A stretch of 64,000 bases of DNA, from positions 1 through 64,000 of the forward strand of contig JABWCP010000008.1 of the NCBI GenBank assembly GCA_013360215.1, given 5' to 3'. The position numbers and the translations under genes are program-made. The notes beneath the pieces are model-generated. The model was given only the letters and a program-made list of their open reading frames with translations. It was not told the DNA's origin and made no database searches. The first letter of the stretch is position 1. Every line of letters begins with the position of its first letter. This DNA comes from a bacterium. Its GTDB lineage: Bacteria > CLD3 > SB21. Shown here in pieces: positions 7,406-17,118 of the stretch.

Positions 7406-9808
7406 ATGATCAAAAATTATTTACAAACCGCATGGCGCGTTTTGCTGCGCAATCGAGGATATGCGTCTATTAATATTTTCGGTCTGACTCTCGGTATGAC
7501 CTGCGCGTTTATGATTTTTTTGATCGTACGCTTTCACCTCAGTTTCAACGACCAGCATCATTTCAAAGATCGCATTTACCGCGTCACGACGACGGATAAA
7601 CGCGCCGCTCAGGAAGACGCGACGAGCATGGGCACGCCGTATCCAATTTCAGGTATACTGCGCACGGGATTCCCCGAAATCGAAACGGTAGCCGTAACCG
7701 ACTATGTGTACAATGGTCAGGTTCTGATCCCGCAACAGAGCGGCGAACCTAAAAAATTCAGCGAAACCAGCGGTATCGCATTTGTTCAGCCTCAGTTTTT
7801 CGACATGTTTGATTTTCCCTGGATCGAGGGCACGCCCAAAACTCTGGACGAACTGAATACCGTTGCTTTGAGTCAAACGTTGAGTAAAAAATATTTCCCC
7901 GAAGGTAATCCCATCGGAAAAATCATTCGTCTGGATAATGAGCACGATCTTAAAGTTACGGGCATTTTCAAAGATTTTCCGGCTAACTCCGACTTCCCCT
8001 TTCAGATGGCGATCGCGTTTGAAACCTCGCGGGCCATGTATCCCAACAATAAAACAGAATGGGGTTCCACCTCGAGCAATACGAACACATACGTACTATT
8101 TAAAGAGAATTTCGACCTTCGCGCGGCCGAGACCAAACTGAACGAAGAAGCCAAAAAACACCGGGAGATACGACCGGGTTTTGATCGGATTTTTTTATTT
8201 CAGCCGCTTGACGCCATTCATTACGACAGCCATTTCGGTTCATATGCCGGCGCCACCATAAGTCAAAATACGCTACTCACACTCGGTTTGATCGGATTTT
8301 TTCTGATTGTAACCGCTTGCATTAATTTCGTTAACCTTGCAACGGCCCAAGCTGTCAAACGCGCCAAAGAAGTCGGCGTGCGTAAAGTATTAGGCGCCAA
8401 TCGTTTTCAATTGGTCGCTCAATTTTATGGTGAAACGATTTTGATCACGCTGTTTGCAGTCATTCTTACATTCGGACTTACCGAATTTAGTTTCCCTAAA
8501 GTTATGGAATGGTTGGATCTGACTATTCCTTCCGCCTTGATCTGGAACGCCAACAGTCTTTTGTTTATAGCCGCTCTCTCGGTGGTGGTTATCTTTTTAG
8601 CCGGCCTTTACCCGGCGCTCGTCTTATCCGGATTCGGTCCTGCACTTGCGCTCAAAAGTAAGATCACTTCGCATCATTCCGGTGGCCTGTATCTGCGCAA
8701 AGGTCTCGTCGTTTTGCAGTTTTCGATTTCACAACTGCTGATCATCGGTACGATCATTGCGACAACGCAGTTGGATTTTTTCAACAAACAAGACCTTGGT
8801 TTCAATAAAGAAGCTGTGGTCATCGTACCGATACATGAACGGACCAAAACATTATTTGAAAGTTTGGAGCACCAATGGAAGAGCCATCCCGGCGTCGAAT
8901 CGGTGAGTTTTTCTTACGCCAGTGCCGCTTCAGGCAACCGCTGGACTTCCAATATCACTTTCTTAAAAAAGGATGAACCGATCGAATTAGACGTTGACCT
9001 CAAAATGGCTGATGATCATTATGCGGATATTTTCGGGTTACAATTTATAGCCGGGCGGAACTATGTAGCCGGTGATACATTGCGCGAAGTATTGATCAAT
9101 GAGACGATGGTTCGCAAACTCGGATTTTCTAATCCTCAGGATGCTATCGGCATTGAACTCAAGATCGGTGCACGTCGCCGCGTCAGCGTTGTCGGCGTTG
9201 TGCGGGACTTTAATGCCTCCTCACTCCATGATCCGATCGCTCCGTGCATAATTGCTACGAACAGTCGGTTTTATCAGGAGGCGTCCATAAAGATCAACAT
9301 GCAACAGGCAACGGAAGCCTTGAGACACATCGAAACAGTATGGAATTCTGCATTTCCTCAATACGTATTTGACCGACGTTTCCAGGACGAGACCATTGCC
9401 GAATTTTATGAGCAAGAACAAATCTATACCAATATGCTTCGCATTTTTTCGGGCATTGCTATTTTCATTGGTTGCCTCGGCCTGTTCGGTCTCGTTTCAT
9501 TTATGGCCACTCAAAAAACCAAAGAAATCGGCGTACGTAAAGTTCTTGGCGCCTCGGTCACGGATATACTACTCATATTTGGAAAAGAGTTTATCGCGCT
9601 GATCATTTTGGCCTTCATCATCGCCGCTCCGCTGGCTTACTACGCGATGCAACAATGGTTGCAAGATTTTGAGTACCGCATCACCCTCGGCCCGGCTGTT
9701 TTTGCCGCAGCGGTAATGGCTTCACTGATCATTGCCGGAGCCACCGTTGGGTATCAGGTATTTCGTGCCGCACGTGCCAATCCGGCCGATGCTTTGAAAT
9801 ACGAATAA
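7406..9808 (+). CDS. ABC permease 2 (subfamily B)
   Basis: 800 residues. It begins MIKNYLQTAWRVLLRNRG and has FNDQHHFKDRIYRV after TM1. Its coupling motifs are AKEVGVRKVLGAN and TKEIGVRKVLGAS, and the periplasmic motif is VVGVVRDFNASSLHD. It is closest to permease 5 (shared ACINF(V/I)NLATAQAV segment, LYLRKGLVVLQFSISQ versus LLLRRGLVMIQFVISQ, and the C-terminal MQ(Q/E)WLQDFEYR). The 79-bp spacer from permease 1 is the second longest permease-to-permease spacer, and CGGAG precedes the start. Confidence 0.9.
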   Translation: MIKNYLQTAWRVLLRNRGYASINIFGLTLGMTCAFMIFLIVRFHLSFNDQHHFKDRIYRVTTTDKRAAQEDATSMGTPYPISGILRTGFPEIETVAVTDYVYNGQVLIPQQSGEPKKFSETSGIAFVQPQFFDMFDFPWIEGTPKTLDELNTVALSQTLSKKYFPEGNPIGKIIRLDNEHDLKVTGIFKDFPANSDFPFQMAIAFETSRAMYPNNKTEWGSTSSNTNTYVLFKENFDLRAAETKLNEEAKKHREIRPGFDRIFLFQPLDAIHYDSHFGSYAGATISQNTLLTLGLIGFFLIVTACINFVNLATAQAVKRAKEVGVRKVLGANRFQLVAQFYGETILITLFAVILTFGLTEFSFPKVMEWLDLTIPSALIWNANSLLFIAALSVVVIFLAGLYPALVLSGFGPALALKSKITSHHSGGLYLRKGLVVLQFSISQLLIIGTIIATTQLDFFNKQDLGFNKEAVVIVPIHERTKTLFESLEHQWKSHPGVESVSFSYASAASGNRWTSNITFLKKDEPIELDVDLKMADDHYADIFGLQFIAGRNYVAGDTLREVLINETMVRKLGFSNPQDAIGIELKIGARRRVSVVGVVRDFNASSLHDPIAPCIIATNSRFYQEASIKINMQQATEALRHIETVWNSAFPQYVFDRRFQDETIAEFYEQEQIYTNMLRIFSGIAIFIGCLGLFGLVSFMATQKTKEIGVRKVLGASVTDILLIFGKEFIALIILAFIIAAPLAYYAMQQWLQDFEYRITLGPAVFAAAVMASLIIAGATVGYQVFRAARANPADALKYE

Positions 9809-9841
9809 ATTGTCAACGCCTTACTTTTTTGGGAGAAATTA

Positions 9842-12211
9842 ATGATACATAACTACTTCATCATCGCTTTCAGGAATCTGTACAGAAAAAAAATGTACAC
9901 ATTTATCAATTTATTCGGCCTGAGCGTTTCGATCGCGGTGTGCATCGTCGGCTACCTTATTTGGGATTATAGTTATCACTTTGATCAGTTTCACGAAAAC
10001 GCCGAACGCATTTATCACATCGGAACCACACGGGTGATCAATGAACAGGATCAAATTTTTGGAATTTCTCCTCTGCCATTAGCCCCGGCACTGGCACGGG
10101 ATTTTTCGGGCGTAAAACACGCCGTACGATTTGCCAATCAGGTAGCCATCGTCCGAGTCGGTGATAAAGTATTTAATGAGTCCATACACTTCGCGGACGA
10201 ACAATTTTTCGATATGTTTCGCTTTGAATTGGAACAAGGTCGCTACGATGCTTTAAAAAGCAAAACCGATCTCATCATCACCCATGACATGGCGATGAAA
10301 TATTTCGGCGAAACGAACGTGGTCGGTCAATCCATCACGATAAGTTATGCCAATGAAGTTAAACACACTTATACCATCGGCGGCGTGCTAAAAACCATTC
10401 CGCGTAACTCGAGTTTGCAGTTTGGTTTTTTGCTTTCAACCGAAATTCTATCGGATCTCGGCGTTGACGAACGTAATAACTGGAGTCATGTGACGGGTGC
10501 GACCTTTATCGAAGTGCATCAGGCCGAAACCATTCAACAGATCAAAGACAATGAATCTAAATACATTGAATTGGTTCGATCCGCCAACACCCGTTTTCCG
10601 ATAAGCCATCTCGTCATCACACCACTCAAGGATCTGGCCATAGAAGGAGAAAACTTCCGGAGTCACGATTTGCAAGATGCGCCGCCGCCGTCAGCACGCA
10701 TAACTTTGTTTATCACGGCCATTCTGCTCCTCGTGATGTCGTGCTTTAACTACATGAACACCTCGCTCGCCATGGCCACGGCAAGACTTAAAGAAATCGG
10801 AATTCGGAAGGTAATGGGCAGCCCGCGCACACAGCTGATTTTTCAATTTTTGACGGAAAATGTTCTGCTTTGTGTTCTTGCTATCTTTGCAGCTTTCGGA
10901 TTGGCTGAGTTTTTGGTTCCCGGATGGAATGCGCTTTTTTATGACATTCAACTTTCTATGGACGAATCGAAAACTTCCGGCTTGTGGTTATTTCTTATCG
11001 GGCTCGTCGGCTTAACAGCGGTCGGTGGCGGATTGTATCCGGCCTATGTCATCAGCGCGCACAATCCGGCTAAAATTCTGCAAGGGCATCAATCCAAAAC
11101 TACGGCGAGTTGGATCATGAAAGTGATGCTGACATTACAGTTTTCGGTCTCTATCATAGCCGTCGTCGGCAGCGTCGTGTTTTCACAAAATGCAGAGTAT
11201 CAAAAAAATTTAGACCTAGGGTATGAACCGGAAAAGCTCATCGGTGTGGTTATTCAGAAGAGCTCCATGTATCCGGTACTTTCGAACGCACTCATGCAGA
11301 ATGCACCAATCGAAAGCGTATCGGCCGGACGAAATCACATTTTGTATTCATCTTGGCGAAGAACTATCAAAGTCGTTGATCGTGATATCGAAGCGGAATT
11401 TTTATATGTACGTCCCGGATATACTGAAACCGTCGGGTTGAGGTTGGCCGAAGGCCGTTTCTTTGATACATCCAAACCGCTCGATTTGACGGAATCGATC
11501 GTGATCAACCGCAGGATGGCCAAAGAGCAAGGTTGGGGAAATCCTATCGGACAGACCATGGTTATTGATTCGGTGACGTGCCGTGTCATCGGTGTCGTAG
11601 AAGATTTTTATATCCGCGGCCCTTTTCGACCGATATTGCCCTGCGTTTTTAAAGCGGCCAAAGAAGACAGTTATAGATTTGTAATCGTCAAGGCCGATCA
11701 AACTAACATCCATGCTGCGATGCATTCTGTGGAAGAAACATGGAAAAAACTTTTTCCTGAGATGCCCTTTGAGGGATTTTATCAGGAAACACAAACGGCC
11801 AACGCGGCCGAACTTAGCAAGAGTATCATGCTCGTGTTTTTCTACGTAGCACTCATGGCGATCGTTATTTCCGGTATGGGCCTCTTTGCGCTCGTGTCGC
11901 TAAATATCGTACGGCGAACTAAGGAAATCGGTATCCGTAAAGTACTAGGCGCATCGGCACTACAGATCATGCGTATGATGAATTCGGATTTTATCATTCT
12001 TTTATTGATCGCCTCCGTCATCGCCGATGTCGCCGGGTTTTTCCTTTTCAAAGCGCTTCTGGGAAGTATTTACAGATACCACGTGGAAGTCGGAATCACG
12101 GCTCTCATACTGGCCAATATTGCAGTTCTCCTGATCGGATTGGCGACGATTACAGGTCGTGTTCTCAAAGCAGCGCGCGCCAATCCGGTAAACGCATTAA
12201 AATATGAGTGA
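9842..12211 (+). CDS. ABC permease 3 (subfamily A)
   Basis: 789 residues. Post-TM1 motif FDQFHENAERIYHI, coupling motifs LKEIGIRKVMGS and TKEIGIRKVLGAS, and IGVVEDFYIRGPFR in the second periplasmic domain. It shares with permease 1 the CFNYMN/CFNYIN opening of FtsX domain 1 and the MGLFALVSL opening of FtsX domain 2, which most of the others do not have in this form. GGGAG precedes the start; the spacer from permease 2 is 33 bp. Confidence 0.9.
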   Translation: MIHNYFIIAFRNLYRKKMYTFINLFGLSVSIAVCIVGYLIWDYSYHFDQFHENAERIYHIGTTRVINEQDQIFGISPLPLAPALARDFSGVKHAVRFANQVAIVRVGDKVFNESIHFADEQFFDMFRFELEQGRYDALKSKTDLIITHDMAMKYFGETNVVGQSITISYANEVKHTYTIGGVLKTIPRNSSLQFGFLLSTEILSDLGVDERNNWSHVTGATFIEVHQAETIQQIKDNESKYIELVRSANTRFPISHLVITPLKDLAIEGENFRSHDLQDAPPPSARITLFITAILLLVMSCFNYMNTSLAMATARLKEIGIRKVMGSPRTQLIFQFLTENVLLCVLAIFAAFGLAEFLVPGWNALFYDIQLSMDESKTSGLWLFLIGLVGLTAVGGGLYPAYVISAHNPAKILQGHQSKTTASWIMKVMLTLQFSVSIIAVVGSVVFSQNAEYQKNLDLGYEPEKLIGVVIQKSSMYPVLSNALMQNAPIESVSAGRNHILYSSWRRTIKVVDRDIEAEFLYVRPGYTETVGLRLAEGRFFDTSKPLDLTESIVINRRMAKEQGWGNPIGQTMVIDSVTCRVIGVVEDFYIRGPFRPILPCVFKAAKEDSYRFVIVKADQTNIHAAMHSVEETWKKLFPEMPFEGFYQETQTANAAELSKSIMLVFFYVALMAIVISGMGLFALVSLNIVRRTKEIGIRKVLGASALQIMRMMNSDFIILLLIASVIADVAGFFLFKALLGSIYRYHVEVGITALILANIAVLLIGLATITGRVLKAARANPVNALKYE

Positions 12212-12228
12212 TCAAGGATAATAATATT

Positions 12229-14622
12229 ATGGTAAAGAATTTTTTGATCGTGGCCATGCGCACCATGCGCAAACACAAATCGTACACTATCATGAATGTG
12301 GCCGGTCTCGCAACCGGGTTGGCGTGCTTCATGGTCATTGCCATGTATGTTCGCCGCGAAACGGAGTTTGATACCTTTCAAAAAAATCCCGATCGCCTTT
12401 TTCGTATAGCACTGCATCGGGAAAATACCGGCTCTCCACAGCCTATCGCAACCGTATCGCACAGTGTCGCCGACATCCTTCGCCGGGAATCCCCGGGTAT
12501 TGAATCCATGGCACGTTTATTTCGATTTGATCAAGACGCCGTCATTTTGACGGGCGATAAAAAATTTACCGAGCCGGATTTGATGTTCGCCGAACCGGAT
12601 GTTTTCGACCTTTTGAGTATCGAACTGCTGAATGGCAGTCCTGCTAATGCTTTAAAAAATCCTACGGACGCCGTTTTATCGGAAGCCAGTGCTCGTGCCT
12701 ACTTCGGGCATACCGACGTGATCGGACAGAATATCCGCGTTCGCATCAATACACGCTACGCCGATTTCAAGATTACGGGCGTATTCAAAAACTATCCCTC
12801 CAACTCGCATTTTTATACCAACGTATTATTGGGATTTGACGGAGTAAAAAATTACGTCGGTGATTTGGATTTTTTTCAGAGCTGGTTTAATTACCCCATG
12901 TGGACATACCTGCGCATTAAGGATATCAACGATGAAGCATCGGTTAATGCCGCACTCCATCAGATCGTCGAGCGCCACTTTCCTCAAACGCGCAAGCCGT
13001 CGCACATGCAGCTCCAGCGCGTCACGGATATCCACCTTCATTCACAAATGGGCGGAGAAATTAGACCGAATAGCAATATTTTTTACATCTACACGTTTAC
13101 GATTATCGGGCTGCTTCTTTTGATCGTAGCTTGTGTAAACTACATCAACCTTTCGACCGCTCAATCGGAACAACGTACGCGCGAAGTCGGCGTACGCAAA
13201 GTTATGGGCGCCCGCCGCAGGGAATTAATATTTCAATTTTTGATGGAATCCGTTCTGCAAAGTATATTTGCATTGGGTCTTGCCTTGGGATTGGCCGAAG
13301 TGCTGGCATCCGTCCTCAACCGATTCACGGATCTTCAACTCACATTCGATTATTCGGATCCGTTTTTATTTATATTTTCGGCGTTTCTGATCGTGGTCGT
13401 CGGCGTCGGTGCAGGTTTTTATCCGGCTGTGGTTCTGTCCGGTTATGCGCCAATCCGAAATTTAAGAATGAAGGCTTTTCGTCGCCGGTTTCCCCTCCGA
13501 AAAATACTGGTTATTGTTCAGCTTTCGGTGACCGCTGCACTCATCAGCGCGGTTTGGATCATTCAGCTTCAGATCAACTACGTTCGCTCCAAAGAACTTG
13601 GATTTAATAAAGATCACACCGTTTTGATACGTGCGATCGGGAGCACGGTAGCCTCTAACCTGAACTACGATCGTTTTAAATACCAATGCGAACAATTGCC
13701 CGGTGTGATTTCAGTCACACGTCATTCATGGGTGGCAGGCGAGGGGTTTCGAATCCGGTCCGTCGGTTTTGATTCTTTTTCAGAAGAGCAGCGCCAACCG
13801 ATACAATTTATCTTTGTAGGCGAGGATTATCTCAAAACGTACGATCTGAAGCTTATTGAAGGGCGTGACTTTTCCGCACAGTACCCGGCTGACACAGCCG
13901 GTGCATATATCGTAAACGAAGCCGCCGTCAGAGCGTACGGGCTGACCAATCCTATCGGACGCATAGTCGTCAGCGGCGATCGCGGCCCGGTTCGCGGACC
14001 CATCGTAGGGGTGGTCAAAGATTTTCATTTTGCGAGTTTGCACGAAGCCATCGAACCGATGGTCATCGGATTATTCCGATTCCCGATGCCTTACATCTCC
14101 GTACGATTTGACGGCCAAGCAACGCCGGAAACCATCGGCGCCATCGAACGTTTATGGAATAACATTGATACGGAACGCCCGATGGACTATAGCTTTTTAG
14201 ATACACGTATCGAGCGCGTCTATCGTTTTGAAAATCAACTTTCGGCCATAACCAAATTATTCACGATCTTATCCATGATCATCGGCTGCATGGGTTTATT
14301 TGGCCTTATCGCAGCAATGGCTGAAAAACGCACCAAAGAAATCGGCATTCGCAAAGTATTGGGCGCATCAATCTGGGGCATAATCGGAATGTTTGCCCGC
14401 GAATTCTCGGTCATGGTCATTGTCGCCACGCTTTTAGCTGTTCCGACCGTGTATTCCGGTCTATCCCAATGGCTCGAAGGATTTGCATATCGTGTGGAGC
14501 TGACGGCTGAACCCTTTATCGTATCCTTTATCGCGATCTTGTTTTTAACGGTTATTACAGTCACTCATCATGCATTGAAAGCCGCGAAAACTAATCCGGC
14601 GGTATCGCTCAAATCGGAATAG
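12229..14622 (+). CDS. ABC permease 4
   Basis: The open frame extends back to a GTG at 12208 overlapping permease 3, but the paralogues all start M-x-(K/N)-(N/S)-Y/F just before the first TM. The ATG at 12229 (MVKNFLIVAMRTM) fits this and has AAGGA about 10 nt upstream, so I use it (797 residues). Coupling motifs are TREVGVRKVMGAR and TKEIGIRKVLGAS; the periplasmic motif is VGVVKDFHFASLHE. It is the one member whose C-terminus departs from the family ending: NPAVSLKSE in place of NPVxALKYE. Confidence 0.88.
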   Translation: MVKNFLIVAMRTMRKHKSYTIMNVAGLATGLACFMVIAMYVRRETEFDTFQKNPDRLFRIALHRENTGSPQPIATVSHSVADILRRESPGIESMARLFRFDQDAVILTGDKKFTEPDLMFAEPDVFDLLSIELLNGSPANALKNPTDAVLSEASARAYFGHTDVIGQNIRVRINTRYADFKITGVFKNYPSNSHFYTNVLLGFDGVKNYVGDLDFFQSWFNYPMWTYLRIKDINDEASVNAALHQIVERHFPQTRKPSHMQLQRVTDIHLHSQMGGEIRPNSNIFYIYTFTIIGLLLLIVACVNYINLSTAQSEQRTREVGVRKVMGARRRELIFQFLMESVLQSIFALGLALGLAEVLASVLNRFTDLQLTFDYSDPFLFIFSAFLIVVVGVGAGFYPAVVLSGYAPIRNLRMKAFRRRFPLRKILVIVQLSVTAALISAVWIIQLQINYVRSKELGFNKDHTVLIRAIGSTVASNLNYDRFKYQCEQLPGVISVTRHSWVAGEGFRIRSVGFDSFSEEQRQPIQFIFVGEDYLKTYDLKLIEGRDFSAQYPADTAGAYIVNEAAVRAYGLTNPIGRIVVSGDRGPVRGPIVGVVKDFHFASLHEAIEPMVIGLFRFPMPYISVRFDGQATPETIGAIERLWNNIDTERPMDYSFLDTRIERVYRFENQLSAITKLFTILSMIIGCMGLFGLIAAMAEKRTKEIGIRKVLGASIWGIIGMFAREFSVMVIVATLLAVPTVYSGLSQWLEGFAYRVELTAEPFIVSFIAILFLTVITVTHHALKAAKTNPAVSLKSE

Positions 14623-14665
14623 ATGTTTTCTATTTATCACAACCTTTCAAGAAACGTGAGGTTTT

Positions 14666-17083
14666 ATGTTTATAAATTATTTACAAACGGCAATCCGAGT
14701 ATTACAGCGTAACCGCAGTTATACTCTCATCAATGTGGTCGGTTTATCCATTGGCATATCCAGTGCATTGATCATTTTTAGCATTCTGCATATTCACACC
14801 GGTTTCGACCGTTTCCACAGTAAAAAAGATCGCATCTATCGTGTCGTGACGGATTCCGATGACAACGGAAAAGTAAATCACACGCAGGGTTCGCCTATAC
14901 TTTTGGCTACAGCGATGCAATCCGACCTTTCACAGGTAGAGTTTGCGACACGTACTTATTATGCCGACAACGATAACGGGTTGATTTCTATTTATGATAC
15001 TCAAGGCGGGGCCTCGGCTAAATTCAAAGAAGATGAAGGAGTTGCTTTTGTTGAGCCGGAATTATTCAAAATTTTTGATTTTCCGCTTATCCATGGTTCG
15101 TCCGAAAAATTGAGCGAACCATTCACGGCGATCCTCACCGAATCTATCGCTCGCAAATATTTCGGCTCATCTGACGTACTTGGGCGTACGTTTCGCTTTG
15201 ATAACAAATTTGATTTTAAAATAGTCGGTGTCGCAGCCGATTTTCCGGTCAACACAGAATTGCCCTTTCGCGTAATGATGTCGCTAGAGTCGGGTCGTAA
15301 TAATCCGGATGCGGTGCTCGGATTAAATCTCTCTTCATGGGGCAACCTCTCCAGCAATACCAATACCTGGGTATTACTCAAAGAAGGTGCTACCGCAAAA
15401 GAATTGGAAGATCAACTACCGGCGCTTTCCAAAAAGCATCAGCCGGTTTCCGACATCACCCGCAACTACCGCGTACAACCGTTAGCCGATGTACATTACG
15501 CCACAGATTACGATTCGTATTCCGGTCAGACGACCGACCGATCCACATTATACGCGCTTTTTTTTATAGCCCTTTTTTTAATTGCTACGGCATGCATCAA
15601 TTTCATCAACCTTGCTACGGCACAAGCTGTACGTCGTGCGAAAGAGATCGGTGTGCGCAAAGTGCTCGGCGCCAACCGTACTCAACTCGTTATCCAATTC
15701 CTCGGCGAAACGTTTTTGATTACGATGCTTTCTGTTCTTATCGGCGTTATGATATGCGAACTCACGTTACCGTTTGTACTCAACGCCTTAACGCTTCAAG
15801 CCTTCAAAACACCGATTGATACATTCACGATATTCTTTGTATTATCGGCAATTACTTTTTCGGTCACACTTTTCTCCGGTTTCTATCCGGCAATGATTTT
15901 GTCCGGTTATCGCCCTGCCTTCGTTTTGAAGTCCTCTCAATCATCCGAACATGCCGGCGGTTTGCTGCTGCGGCGCGGGTTAGTGATGATTCAGTTTGTA
16001 ATATCCCAATCGCTCATCATAGCGACGCTTGTAGCGGTAGGCCAGTTAGATTTTTTACGCACCAGAAATATCGGGTTTTCCAAAGATGCCGTCGTCACGG
16101 TGCCGTTACCCAACGCTGAACCGCAACAACTGGAAAGTTTACGATCTCGGTTTTTAGAATTTTCAGGCATCGAGGCGGTTACGTTCGGATATGCAGCCGG
16201 TGCCGTTAATTTTAGCTGGAATACCATCATGCGTCATATGCACGATGGCAAAGAAGAACGCATTCGAACGATGATGCGGGTTGCCGACGCGTATCACATC
16301 CCTACGATGGGATTACAAATGATCGCCGGGCGAAATTACACCAAGAGCGACACACTGAATGAAATCGTGGTCAACGAAACGTTTGTCAAAACCATCGGCT
16401 GGACATCGCCACAAGACGCAGTCGGTAAAATCATGATGCGCGGCAACAACAAAACTGTGCCGATCGTCGGTGTCGTCAAAGACTGGAATACAAACTCCTT
16501 ACATTCTCGGATTCGTCCCGTCGTACTGGGAAATTATGCCCCTATGTATCGTGAGGCCGGCATCAAAATACGAATGACACAGTCAACTGAAGCAATGGCA
16601 CATATTCAAAAAGTATGGAATGAAACGTTTCCCGAATACGTTTTTTCATTCGAATTTCTGGATGAACGCATCGAACGTTTTTATCAAAATGAACGCCTCA
16701 CATCAAATCTGTTTACCACTTTCGCCGGTATTGCTATTCTCATCGGATGTCTCGGTTTATTTGGTTTGGTAGCTTTTATGGTCAATCGCAAAACCAAAGA
16801 AATAGGTGTCCGTAAAGTACTTGGCGCCTCTATTGTCGATATATTAAAGATTTTCGCCGGTGAGTTTTCCCGATTAATAGTTGTTGCATTTATTATCGCA
16901 GCGCCACTGACTTACTGCATCATGCAAGAATGGCTTCAGGATTTTGAGTATCGCGTTGCCATCGGAACCGATGTGTTTGTATTAGCACTTTGTGTTTCAC
17001 TTTTGATCGCTGCCGTATCGGTGGGTTATCAGGTGTTGCGCGCTGCACGCGCCAACCCCGTGCATGCGTTGAAATATGAGTAA
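14666..17083 (+). CDS. ABC permease 5 (subfamily B)
   Basis: 805 residues and the closest relative of permease 2. It starts MFINYLQTAIRVLQRNRSY, with FDRFHSKKDRIYRV after TM1. Coupling motifs are AKEIGVRKVLGAN and TKEIGVRKVLGAS, and the periplasmic motif is VGVVKDWNTNSLHS, with W in place of the usual F. It is separated from permease 2 by two members of other subfamilies, so the pair is not a simple adjacent duplication. Confidence 0.9.
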   Translation: MFINYLQTAIRVLQRNRSYTLINVVGLSIGISSALIIFSILHIHTGFDRFHSKKDRIYRVVTDSDDNGKVNHTQGSPILLATAMQSDLSQVEFATRTYYADNDNGLISIYDTQGGASAKFKEDEGVAFVEPELFKIFDFPLIHGSSEKLSEPFTAILTESIARKYFGSSDVLGRTFRFDNKFDFKIVGVAADFPVNTELPFRVMMSLESGRNNPDAVLGLNLSSWGNLSSNTNTWVLLKEGATAKELEDQLPALSKKHQPVSDITRNYRVQPLADVHYATDYDSYSGQTTDRSTLYALFFIALFLIATACINFINLATAQAVRRAKEIGVRKVLGANRTQLVIQFLGETFLITMLSVLIGVMICELTLPFVLNALTLQAFKTPIDTFTIFFVLSAITFSVTLFSGFYPAMILSGYRPAFVLKSSQSSEHAGGLLLRRGLVMIQFVISQSLIIATLVAVGQLDFLRTRNIGFSKDAVVTVPLPNAEPQQLESLRSRFLEFSGIEAVTFGYAAGAVNFSWNTIMRHMHDGKEERIRTMMRVADAYHIPTMGLQMIAGRNYTKSDTLNEIVVNETFVKTIGWTSPQDAVGKIMMRGNNKTVPIVGVVKDWNTNSLHSRIRPVVLGNYAPMYREAGIKIRMTQSTEAMAHIQKVWNETFPEYVFSFEFLDERIERFYQNERLTSNLFTTFAGIAILIGCLGLFGLVAFMVNRKTKEIGVRKVLGASIVDILKIFAGEFSRLIVVAFIIAAPLTYCIMQEWLQDFEYRVAIGTDVFVLALCVSLLIAAVSVGYQVLRAARANPVHALKYE

Positions 17084-17118
17084 CTAAGTTTTTTAGATAT
17101 AAAACAATGGGATGCTTC

